A stretch of DNA of 12,500 nt from contig CAXKVR010000098.1 of NCBI GenBank assembly GCA_964058845.1, forward strand, positions 1-12,500. The letters are read 5' to 3'. Both the position numbers and the translations under genes were made by a program. How positions within the stretch are numbered: position 1 is the stretch's first letter; each line of letters begins with the position of its first letter. A model generated the notes under the pieces. The model worked only from the letters and a program-made list of their open reading frames with translations. It was not told the DNA's origin and ran no database searches. Below, piece after piece: positions 1-8,139 of this stretch. This DNA comes from Carex sylvatica (lineage: Eukaryota > Streptophyta > Magnoliopsida > Poales > Cyperaceae).

Positions 1-203
1 GCCCTGGTCCAATAAACTATTTACATATAGGTCCAAAATGAGTAGTTCTGGGCCCAGAAAGGTCCAAAAAGGTCTATCAAGAATGGTTATTGGGCCATGA
101 CATTTTGGGCTTTGATGTGGGCCCAATGTGAATAGTACCAGGGCCCAAGGCCAAGAATGAATAGTATTAGACCTAGGCTTTTGGGCTTCATTCTTTGGGC
201 TTT

Positions 204-830
204 CTTAATTATATTCCAAATATAATTAAGGTCCAAATGTACTAATCCATATGTATATATAATTGTTCTTAACAATTATATATTCTTCACCACTGCGGTT
301 GTAATAACTTTTACACAACGTGTCATACACGCTTGTAATTTTAAACTGTTTAAGATTATCATCTCTATGATATTTCTATATTAATTATAACATTTATAAT
401 TAATGTTTTGCCATCTTATTTATTAATTATAACTATTTATAATTAATAATAAGATTCTCTGATCCTGTTCCTATGCGGTGTGACCCAATAGGATCTGTGG
501 TATGTTGGCAGTAGAGTTAAAACCTCTACAGATCATAGTTGGCACCTATTAGTGCACTGTGACCCCCAATTACACAGATGATGTTGTCCAGTACAATATC
601 ATGATCCTGCAGTAAACTTATTAATTTACTTGTGTTAATTCTTTCGTCTCATAGCAACAGATCAGGTTCAGGGTAGGTATGTGTCATCCCTGCAAACCAA
701 ATCTTTTATTGATCTTAAGTAGATTATTTTATATGATTAATCTCTATTAATCATATCGTATACGTATAATCTCACTCCTATCAAGGGGGCCAGTGTTGCT
801 ATCACTCATATAATAATATATGAGGGACGA
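204..830. repeat. Array of short-loop, AT-rich perfect hairpins
   Basis: At least six near-perfect inverted repeats with 3-4 base loops fall in about 620 bp. They are 204-215/219-230 (12 bp, loop CCA), 255-267/271-283 (13 bp, loop CTT), 380-390/394-404 (11 bp, loop CAT), 421-432/437-448 (12 bp, loop CTAT), 731-741/746-756 (11 bp, loop CTCT) and 805-812/817-824 (8 bp, loop ATAA). The fourth extends outward through 413-419/449-455 with one bulged base. Weaker ones are 319-323/327-331, 511-516/524-529 and 611-616/625-630. The arms are related in composition (TTAATTATAA-like) but differ from each other, so they are not simple copies of one unit. I do not know a function. Confidence 0.75.
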
Positions 831-1957
831 TAGTACTTTTGGTGAGTATCTCTTCCTCCGCACAGGTCATGTGTATTAAAATGTCACCTTTATAACTACT
901 TTTACAGATAGCGTTTGATAACACTTACAAAACACACTTCTCATGTAGGAAAGATTACACCTCATACTTTAGAACTGAACACTAATGAAACCGTTAATGA
1001 CACAAACACAATTCCATATAACGTTTCATTTAGGGTCAGTCAAATATCATGTTCATAACATGTATCTATGTGATTAAATGACAACCCATTGTCTATATTT
1101 TGTGAAACTTAACCATCATTTAATCCACATACTAACATTCTCGCGGATAATTAGTGTTCCTGCTAATTACATTGGTTAGTGACAATTTTGAGTGTTTATC
1201 ATCTATATTATGAAATTTCACAATTCAAGTCATGAACTCGAATGATTCACAAATGCAATAACACTCAAGGAACAAATGATATATTAATCATCAAATTTAT
1301 GAATAAATATGATTGACTTCTAGATTACTACCCTAGCAATGGTAACGTCTATAAACTTAGATTTGCTTCTATCACTTTATATAGAAGCAAATACTAGGTT
1401 TCTTTGGTGTGCTCTAGCCGTCAATCATCTTCTTCTCAACTCAAAAAGAAAGCTACATTGGTTGCTTGATCTTGAAACTTCAATACTTATTCAACAACCG
1501 AAAATCTACTCCACCATACTCAATCTATTGTAAGAATTAGAGTGATTTGTGAGAGATTTTTTATTCATTCAAACACTGGAGCCTTGAGTGCTCACTTCTC
1601 TTGTATTAGAGCCTTTAGTACTCTTGAACCATTTTCGTGCTCGGACTGTGTGACTTCCAAATCTTTGTAAGGGCTCACGGGTTCCACCTTGTACTTCTTT
1701 CTCATTGGGTAAATAAAGGTGTGTCATCAAGAAGGTCGTGAAGCCTCGGAGACGTAGGCATTAGTGCCAAACTCCATAAACATCACTTGTGTTAAGTGTC
1801 TCTAAACTCTACCATTTACTTTCATATTTATTAATTTAGATTAAAGTTATTCTAATTTTTGCCACGAATAACTTGTAGACATGTGTAGTAATTTAACTTA
1901 GATTAAAAGTTTAAAAAGACCTATTCAGCCCCTCTCTAGGTGCCTTTGGGACCAACA
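794..1957 (+). repeat. Candidate LTR, TGTTG...CAACA (5' boundary uncertain)
   Basis: The 3' boundary at CAACA (1953-1957) is well supported by the plant copia-like terminus. For the 5' boundary I looked for a TG preceded by a purine-rich tract. TGTTG at 794-798 follows 'tcaagggggccag' (781-793) and makes a 5-bp inverted terminus with CAACA, which is the usual LTR arrangement. The implied length of 1164 bp is within the range for copia LTRs. The preceding tract is interrupted by CC, so it is a poor polypurine tract, and other TG starts cannot be excluded. No second LTR copy is in the window to confirm it. Confidence 0.3.
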
Positions 1958-2419
1958 AGATCCTCCTCTGGTACACCCTCAGGTTGTTCCCCACACCATC
2001 GTAAGTTCTCTTCAGCTTATCCCAGACATCCTTTACCTTGTCTGTTCCATCCACTATGGATGCAATAGACATAGTCAATGAGCTCAGGAGCCAGATGTAC
2101 ACCTACATGTGAGTGGACTTCCACTCGGCTCTCTCCGGTGCACTCCAAGTTGGCTCTTCCTTCACCCAGTCAAGTACCCCTTTAGATCATTCTCTTCCAG
2201 AGTGTACTTCACCCGACGTGACTGGCTCAGATACGTAGTTGGCCCATCGAGTTTTGTATCAATAGGTGACAGCTCAACCCTCTGCGGCCTCAGCTTGCTC
2301 TCACTAGCTGCCACACTAAAGGCTCGCATCAGGATCGAGACCTCATCACCGCTCAACTTTGACATGATCTTGGCAAAAGGATTAGTGCTACCACTCTCAA
2401 TCCCCTTGTCCTTCTCCAT
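1958..2419 (-). pseudogene. Decayed Ty1/copia gag N-terminal fragment
   Basis: Read on the minus strand, 2419 down to 2162 starts with ATG and encodes an 85-residue stretch. It contains KLDGPTTYLSQSRR and then DLKGYLTG near its end, which is the start of the plant copia gag (DUF4219/UBN2-type) fold, where LDG-x-NY-x-W and KGLxGYLTG-like motifs are usual. The frame breaks at GYLTG and resumes in another frame. From 2102 down it reads WLLSSL, then VKDVWDKLKRTYDG and NNLRVYQ, the following UBN2 motifs (family pattern WLLxSL..IWdxLkrtYsg). The gag match stops abruptly near 1958-1965, where the plus-strand LTR terminus begins. At least one frameshift and one stop make it non-coding. Protease, integrase and reverse transcriptase are absent. 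The plus-strand open frame over 2109-2639 is an antisense shadow of this remnant. Confidence 0.7.
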
Positions 2420-2900
2420 CGATCTGACTCAGATCTATTTCTCATGCACCAATCTAAGTCCGAATCCCTCCTACCTCTTTCTTAGACCCGATCTCGTACT
2501 ATTAAGATCTAGATCCACACCACCTTCATCCTCTTTCTCTTCTTTTAAACCTGATCTTGATCTATCTTATCAAAGATTCGAGCTAAAATTCGATCAAAAC
2601 TCGATCCAAACTCGCTTCTTGGGTATCGTGAGGGTATAGGCCCCTACGCCAGCCTAATCAACCCAAAGACCTACCTTATGTGGCCGGTCGGCCCTAGAAG
2701 GAGAGGCTCGGCTTAAGGGCTGACCCGCAGAGGAGAGGCGGCGGCCTCTGTGCTAACCTGGGGAGGAGAGGTGGCGGTCTTGTGCTGACTCACGGCTGAG
2801 AGAAAAGAGAGAGAGGGGCGGAGCAGGCTGGCAGCTGAGAGAAATGAGAGAAATAAGGCGGAGCTGGATGGCTCCTGAGTCTATATTATCATTTTTACCA
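2420..2900 (-). mobile_element. Leader-like region upstream of the gag remnant
   Basis: No gene is seen. On the minus strand this lies 5' of the gag start, so it would be the untranslated leader of that element. No clear initiator-Met tRNA primer-binding site was found near it, and no LTR boundary could be assigned. Bases 2440-2620 are rich in GATC-containing motifs (GATCTGA, GATCTAGATC, TCGATC). Bases 2640-2880 are markedly GC- and purine-rich compared with everything around them. The change to AT-rich sequence near 2880-2900 probably marks the right edge of this block. Confidence 0.35.
2699..2796. repeat. Three imperfect tandem copies of a 32-33 bp unit
   Basis: Units start with AGGAGAGG at 2699, 2731 and 2764 (spacing 32 and 33). 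Each continues with a GGC-rich segment followed by a TGCTGAC/TGCTAAC/GGCTGAC-like half. The units have diverged, so this is an old local amplification within the GC-rich leader-like block. Confidence 0.6.
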
Positions 2901-2936
2901 AAAGAACCCCATCAAAACTACATATAACGAAAACAT

Positions 2937-3282
2937 ATAATATCTCAACATATATTCTAAGTTTATATGTTTGGGACTTTACTTGTAGTGGTATCATGTT
3001 AGTTGCAAATGAAATCTTTTGGGTACTGTAAACTTGAGGATTGTGTGTCAATGTTAAATCTTTTACAATCTCTATGTTGTTTATTTTGCCAAAAACAGGC
3101 GATTAGGTCATATCATCGGCATCTAAGTGGGGTGTATTGCTTGGCTCTCCATCTAACAATTGATGTTTTACTTACATGTGGTCGAGATTCTGTTTACAAG
3201 GTAAGGGAGGGGAGGAAGGGAGTTACTGACTAAATTTTACAGTTTCTAACTAGAGTTGGTGCTACCTTTTCAGGTTTGGGAT
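2937..3282 (+). pseudogene. Displaced partial copy of the PRL1-like exon 9 with flanking introns
   Basis: This segment matches 6937-7317 of the PRL1-like locus downstream, in the same orientation. It includes intron sequence on both sides, so it arose by DNA duplication rather than through mRNA. The exon equivalent is 3099-3200 (102 bases) and is open in the family frame, encoding a WD40 segment with [17 protein letters not shown] and GRDSV. I count 10 differences from the 102-base exon at 7114-7215. One is Ala in LALH, where the main locus has Val; the copy keeps the residue I recall for the family. Others are Leu for Pro in HPT and Cys for Gly. The flanking acceptor (aaaaacag) and donor (gtaagg) are kept. 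The match ends at GGTTTGGGAT, just inside exon 10, where an ATT microsatellite begins. The left edge is fuzzy and lies against the retroelement block. The isolated exon cannot make a functional WD40 propeller. Confidence 0.85.
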
Positions 3283-3363
3283 TATTATTATTATTTTATA
3301 ATGAAGGGTTGGCACTGCTGTTGATACCGTTTCAGGTTTGAGATTATTATTATTATTATTTCA
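3266..3363. repeat. ATT microsatellite and 62-bp imperfect tandem repeat at the duplicate's right edge
   Basis: The acceptor-like sequence ending CAGGTTTGGG followed by an ATT run (3271-3296) recurs 62 bases later as CAGGTTTGAG plus ATT units (3333-3361). The first unit is the last part of the displaced PRL1 fragment, so this local duplication happened after or during the displacement. Confidence 0.6.
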
Positions 3364-4050
3364 GGTCATAATAGAGCATCTCAACTAGCCATACAGAACA
3401 ATTATTATGCACACTCAAAAATCATAAGTTTGGGTGCAAAGAGCAGTTCTAAAAAAAAAAAAAAAAGACACAAAAACAGAAAATGAATATTGTATGAACT
3501 GTTGAAGTTCTGGGTACACAAGCCGGATCAACTAATTGTAAAAAAAATTATTTTCAGGTGATGCAGAGGATGTGATTCGCAGATCTCTTGCGAACCTGCG
3601 GTGTGTAAGAGTTGCCATTATTTCCTTTTGAGACTATAATAAATTCTCTTTAAACAGCTCAATTAAAAGAACTTAAATTTTATTTGTCCGGATAAAAAAA
3701 AATGTGCATACATCACTAAACACTGCTTCTAACTGAACAGATCTGTCCATGAATAAACGGGCCGAACAGCAGGACAGGAACTGAACAGATTGTTATATGA
3801 ACATGGTCAGTTCGTATCAGTTGACATTAAACCAACTAGGCTGAGTTTGAACAGGCTTTGGACAGCCCGTTGAACAGTTCAGATTTGTGTCCGATCGATT
3901 CCTTTTCGAACACGACCCATCGAACAATCATTCGATCTAACTTCGACTGAACCCCTCTCTCACGAGTCACGCCTCAGGGTTTCACCCAGTCGCGAACTCG
4001 CGATCTCTTCCTCTCCGTCGCGCCGCCTCTCATCCTAGAGGCGCGCCGCC
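3364..4050. other. Intergenic/promoter stretch upstream of the PRL1-like locus
   Basis: No gene is supported. It contains an A tract near 3452-3466, a short exon-like island at 3558-3604 (acceptor ttttcag, donor gtaaga, no recognised product), and a cluster of GAACA motifs between 3735 and 3926. It then turns into CG-containing sequence from about 3960 to 4050, which is typical of sequence just upstream of a plant transcription start. No convincing TATA box was found at a useful distance. Confidence 0.4.
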
Positions 4051-4164
4051 CTTCCCCTCACTCCCTCTCTCTGTCTCTCTCTCTGCATTAGCAGTAATAG
4101 TTAATTTGGATTGAGACTTTGAGCAGAATAAGAGAGGATAGAGAGAGGATAGAGAGAGGGAGAG
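4051..4164 (+). promoter_or_regulatory. Probable 5' UTR of the PRL1-like locus, with CT and GA tracts
   Basis: A pyrimidine tract (CTCCCTCTCTCTGTCTCTCT and onward, about 4059-4084) is followed by a purine tract of GAGAGGATA/GAGAGAGG units (about 4131-4164) running directly into the ATG at 4165. Pyrimidine patches close to the start site and GA-rich leaders are common in plant core promoters and 5' UTRs. The exact start site is not determinable from sequence. Confidence 0.45.
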
Positions 4165-4986
4165 ATGGCGGCACCAATGGCGGAGCTACCAGTTGAGCCC
4201 CAATCGCTGAGAAAGTTGAGCCTCAATTCACTCAAGCGAGGCCTCGACCTCTTTTCACCTCTCATGGCACTTCCTTCCCTCTCGACACACAAAGGTACCT
4301 CTTATTTCTTTTTCTATACGTCCAATACATAACACACCTCTTAATCTTAACCTACTACTAATGTTTCTTTTTTTTCTTTCTTTCACTCTGTTTCAGCAAA
4401 AGGATTTGAGTCAGCTATACGGTACTTCACTTCAAATGTTGACTTCATATTTTCCTTTCATACGGAGGATCTTTTTACCAGTATGGTGACCACCTGATAA
4501 TACGAAATGTTTCTTTGTTTGTTTTCTCTTTGGTTGAATACTGGTAAATATTAATGTATGGTTTTAGGGTTAACCAGCACCACCAAAGGAGGGTAACTTG
4601 TGTTTTGTTTGTTGAATGGTTGCAGAATCAACTACTGATTATGAATTGTTTTTATCAAGGCTTAGTTGTAAAGGCATGATTTGCTTGAGTTCTTACTGGT
4701 CTTGATTTGGAGTGACTGTATAATTTGGAAATCTGGTTGCATATTTATTCTTAAAAATTCAAAATTTGGGTAAAATTGCATTATCTAGAATAAGTGCAAT
4801 GAGGAATCTACCTGAAGCACTGCCATACTATAAACAAATTTCAATCATTTAAACGTTTAGACAATGCAAACGGTTACTTCATGTAGGTGACAGCTGAGTA
4901 TGGAGGATTTAAAAATTTTCCGAGTGAAGACACAACTGATAAATCCAAACATAAAACAGAGCAGGCCTCGACCCCACTAGCTCTTC

Positions 4987-5072
4987 CTGGTAGGATACTT
5001 TAGTCCTTTCATTTCCAGCACTAAATTTTCTGGTAGGATACTTTAGTCCTTTCATTCCCAGCATTAAATTAT
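4987..5072 (+). repeat. 43-bp tandem duplication spanning a splice donor
   Basis: CTGGTAGGATACTTTAGTCC begins at 4987 and again at 5030. Over the 43-base unit I see three mismatches. The first copy contains the exon 3 end and its donor (G at 4989, GT at 4990-4991). The second copy therefore offers an identical-looking donor 43 bases downstream, whose use would shift the frame. Confidence 0.9.
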
Positions 5073-6012
5073 GTCTATTTTATTCAAGTTAGTGTTAAAT
5101 CTCCGTGTCAGTGAATTTTATATCAGGAGTAAGAAAAATGAGAACGAGTTCGCTCTTACACAACAGAAATGAACAAATGTTTTCTTGTTATTTTTTTTTT
5201 CTTCTATAGGCATTCCAGAAGCTAAAGACTCTAAAAAAGATGGGGGTCAAGGTGCTCTCGTAGTGGCTCCGCTAATGCTACCAAAAGCACCGTAAGATTA
5301 AAACTCAAGCTGTCGCCTTTTTATCTTAAAAAATATATATACCTTTGTTTGTTAAATCTAGAAATATGTCTTTTTTTAGAGAATTGGCCATGCCAAGCAA
5401 AAGTTCAGCTGTCATTTCTGTGCCTGGCTCCTCAGATAGGTATTGATTTGCTTGCCTTTTGGTATTTTATTTTATATAGAGAACTTGATCTAAGTTGAGA
5501 GTTTAGTTCTGGTAAGTAAAATGTGAAAAACTAAATACCAAGTTTTTCTAGAATATTTATTGCGAAATGCATCACTGATTAATACTCACTCAAGGGCTTA
5601 AATAATACACTTTTTTCTTTTGAATTTTAGATTTGGATCTAGTTCTGCACTGATAAGATAGAATTCCAAGTAAATGGCGTAAGCCTGTATGGCATCCTCC
5701 TTGGAAAAACTACCGGGTATTGAGCCTGAAATTATTTCTTCGTTTGTAATTGGATTGTATCTTCAAATGTATTACTTCCTTGGATATTCTATACCAGCAT
5801 AAAACCTAACTGTTGGTTGATCTGGTTGGTACTTATAATTTATTATCAGTTGTTCTCTTCTATTTAGTGTTCCAGCAAAAGTTAGTGAAGTAACATACTT
5901 GGCCAGCACATTCTGATATCTGGCAAAAACAGTATATTCTGAAGTGACAGTTTTGGCCTTTTTTTTATGCAGCATCTTTCCTTGTCTTGACCTTTACTCA
6001 GTAATTGACCTC

Positions 6013-6069
6013 ACTTGAATTATTTTGGGCAACATAATAGAAAAAAAAAAAAAAAAAAAAACTTGAATT
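6013..6069 (+). repeat. 21-base A tract flanked by 9-bp direct repeats
   Basis: ACTTGAATT occurs at 6013-6021 and 6061-6069. Between the repeats lies a short stretch ending in a run of A that continues into the second copy (21 A in total, 6041-6061). This is the footprint of a tiny retroposed insertion with a target-site duplication, inside intron 6. Chance and slippage remain possible because the insert is only about 19 bases plus the A run. Confidence 0.4.
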
Positions 6070-7981
6070 GACCTCACTATGCTGGAGTTTGGTCTGTATA
6101 TACCAGAACTTGTTTCTTCGTTTATTTAAACTGTAAACTGATCATTTTATATCTTTTTAAAGAACCAAATACTGTATTTGAATTATTATGCAGGCCAGAA
6201 GCGGTCATTTAGGATGGGTAAGGTCAGTTGCATTTGATCCAAGCAATACTTGGTTTTGTACTGGGTCCGCCGACAGAACAATAAAGGTTTCACGCTAAAT
6301 TAATTCAAAATTTTGCATTTCATGTCTTTTAGTTTCCTTATCCTACCTACGTCTTAATTATAAGTTCATATATATGTAGATATGGGATGTTGCTTCAGGA
6401 AGATTGAAGCTTACACTGACTGGGCTTATTGAACAGATACGTGGTTAGTTACTCGATCACACTAATCACTATCTTACTCTTTTAATGAATTTATTTTTTC
6501 AAATTGTTAATTTTTCTGAGGGGCATCTTTATGTAATTTCAGGGCTTGCGGTTAGTCAGCGCCATACATATCTATTTTAGGCTGGTGATGACAAGCAAGT
6601 CAAGTGCTGGGACTTTGAACAAAACAAGGTTTGCTAATTTTTTAACTATTTATAGAAATATATTATTTGGGAGAAAGATGCTGACCACCATATATTATAT
6701 TGGTTGAAAACCAAGTTCGTATAGTTGTTATCCTCTTTTGATTAAAGAACAGTGCTTTTTTCCAGCTACAAATGACATTTTACAATGTTTGCAAAAGAAT
6801 ACCCGACTTCTTTGAATTTGCAACAGGCACCAAACCTTCTCGATGCATATAATCACAACAACAAACCATTAAAGGGTATATTCCGGGAAGTGATGACACA
6901 GATTTTTGTCCTCAAGTTTGCTGTGATATTTTTTTAATAATATCTAATCAAATAAAGACAATTTGTACGTTTGGTACTTTGTGACTTTACTTGTAGTGGT
7001 ATCATGTTAGTTGCAAATGAAATCTTTTGGTACTGTAAACTTGAGGATTGTGTGTCAATGTTAATGTTAAATCTTTTGCAATCTCTCTGTGTTGTTTATT
7101 TTGCCAAAAACAGGTGATTAGGTCATATCATGGGCATCTAAGTGGGGTGTACTGCTTGGTTCTCCATCCAACAATTGATGTTTTACTCACAGGTGGCCGA
7201 GATTCTGTTTGCAGGGTAAGGGAGGGGAGGGAGGGAGTTACTGACTGAATTTTACAGTTTCTAACTAGAGCTAGTCATTCTAACTAGAGTTGCTGCAACC
7301 TTTTCAGGTTTGGGATACAAGGACAAAGGCCATGGTCTGTGCTTTGACTGGACACGATAACACTGTTTGTTCTGTTTTTGCAAGGCCAACTGTAAGAACA
7401 ACAATAAACTTTATAAATCATGAGTTACTGTACCGTTATCCTTATACTTATTGGATAAAACCAGTTATATGTAGATCATAATTTAAATCTAACCTTTGAT
7501 TCCTTGCCTTGTATAGGACCCACAAGTAGTCACTGGTTCTCATGACACTGCAATAAAGTTCTGGGATCTTGTAGCTGGTATTCATTCATTCATTCATTTT
7601 ACTTGTTGCAACCATTTTAATTGTATTAATTTTTAATACAAGCATCTGAAGAGTATGTATGCCTTACTCTTTTGTAGGAAAAACGATGGCAACTCTTACA
7701 CACCACAAGAAATCTGTCCGGGCTATGGCATTGCACCCAAAAGAGTATGTATGCCTTACACTACGTTACTGCTGGAATTTATAATACTTTCTTTCTTTCT
7801 GCTATTTTATAATTAAGTCTTACTTATGTTGTAACATTTTTCCAGGCATGCTTTTTCATCAGCATCAGCAGACAATATTAAGAAATTTAGTCTTCCCAAA
7901 GGAGAATTTTTGCACAATATGTTGTGAGTAAAATATCTTCTTTTGTTGTCACATACCTCAATGCAATTGTCTTTTTTTTTT

Positions 7982-8013
7982 TTTCATTGTATTTTCATTT
8001 TCATTTTCATTGG
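7982..8013. repeat. TTTTCA-type short tandem repeat in an intron
   Basis: Several ATTTTC/TTTTCA units follow a T tract, immediately upstream of the acceptor at 8025-8026. It is low complexity and probably serves only as the pyrimidine-rich part of the intron 3' end. Confidence 0.6.
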
Positions 8014-8103
8014 TAGTTATGTATAGTTTCCAACAAAAGACAATAATTAATTCCATGGCTGTTAATGAAGATGGAGTCTTAGCTACAGGAGGTAAATAAT
8101 TAT

Positions 8104-8139
8104 CTTACACTTACACTTACACTTACACTTACACTTACA
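8104..8139. repeat. (CTTACA)6 hexanucleotide microsatellite
   Basis: Six perfect CTTACA units lie in the intron starting 12 bases after the donor at 8092-8093. The run is likely to be length-polymorphic. Confidence 0.9.

Larger units (their letters stand above)
1..1957 (+). mobile_element. 3' portion of a plus-strand LTR retrotransposon (Ty1/copia type), ending in its LTR terminus
   Basis: No gene is visible here; the stretch reads as non-coding retroelement sequence. The strongest evidence is the right end. Around 1735-1775 is the GAAGCC..GGAGACGTAGGC-type motif. It is followed by a T-rich stretch with 'ttgccacgaataacttgtagacatg' character near 1858-1882. A pyrimidine-rich terminus with CCTCTCTAGGTG at 1931-1942 then ends in ACCAACA at 1951-1957. 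That order is characteristic of the 3' end of many plant copia LTRs, which end in CA. A primer-binding site would normally follow if this were a 5' LTR, but none does. Instead a minus-strand gag remnant starts immediately, so this end is best read as the outer edge of an inserted element. The left edge lies outside the window. Short open frames inside it, such as 1339-1533, have no recognisable domain. The family assignment rests on remembered terminus patterns, not a search. Confidence 0.6.

Noticed and set aside
87..275. 62-codon minus-strand open frame
   Set aside because: It lies across hairpins and GGGCCC-type motifs in non-coding retroelement sequence; no domain.
1339..1533. 64-codon plus-strand open frame inside the LTR-like region
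   Set aside because: It is short, has no recognisable motif, and lies in sequence best explained as LTR.
1..1957. Solo LTR with both ends in the window
   Set aside because: The expected AGATC target-site copy followed by TG was not found on the left, and no continuing gag sequence appears there.
2109..2639. 176-codon open frame on the plus strand
   Set aside because: It is antisense to the gag remnant and its leader. The sequence is Ser/Leu/Pro-rich without a domain, and the minus strand carries clear gag motifs.
5772..5975. 67-codon minus-strand open frame in the intron after exon 6
   Set aside because: It is AT-rich intron sequence on the opposite strand; no family resemblance.
6776..6925. 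Possible extra exon in the long intron before 7114
   Set aside because: It has a short open stretch and an acceptor-like CAACAG, but the PRL1 phase already joins 6628 to 7114 exactly and the translation matches nothing I know.
8027..8091. Apparent frameshift at the start of the blade 6 exon
   Set aside because: On counting, TT from the previous exon plus T at 8027 gives Phe-Phe-Gln-Gln-Lys-Thr in frame, so there is no lesion; only two residues differ from the family.
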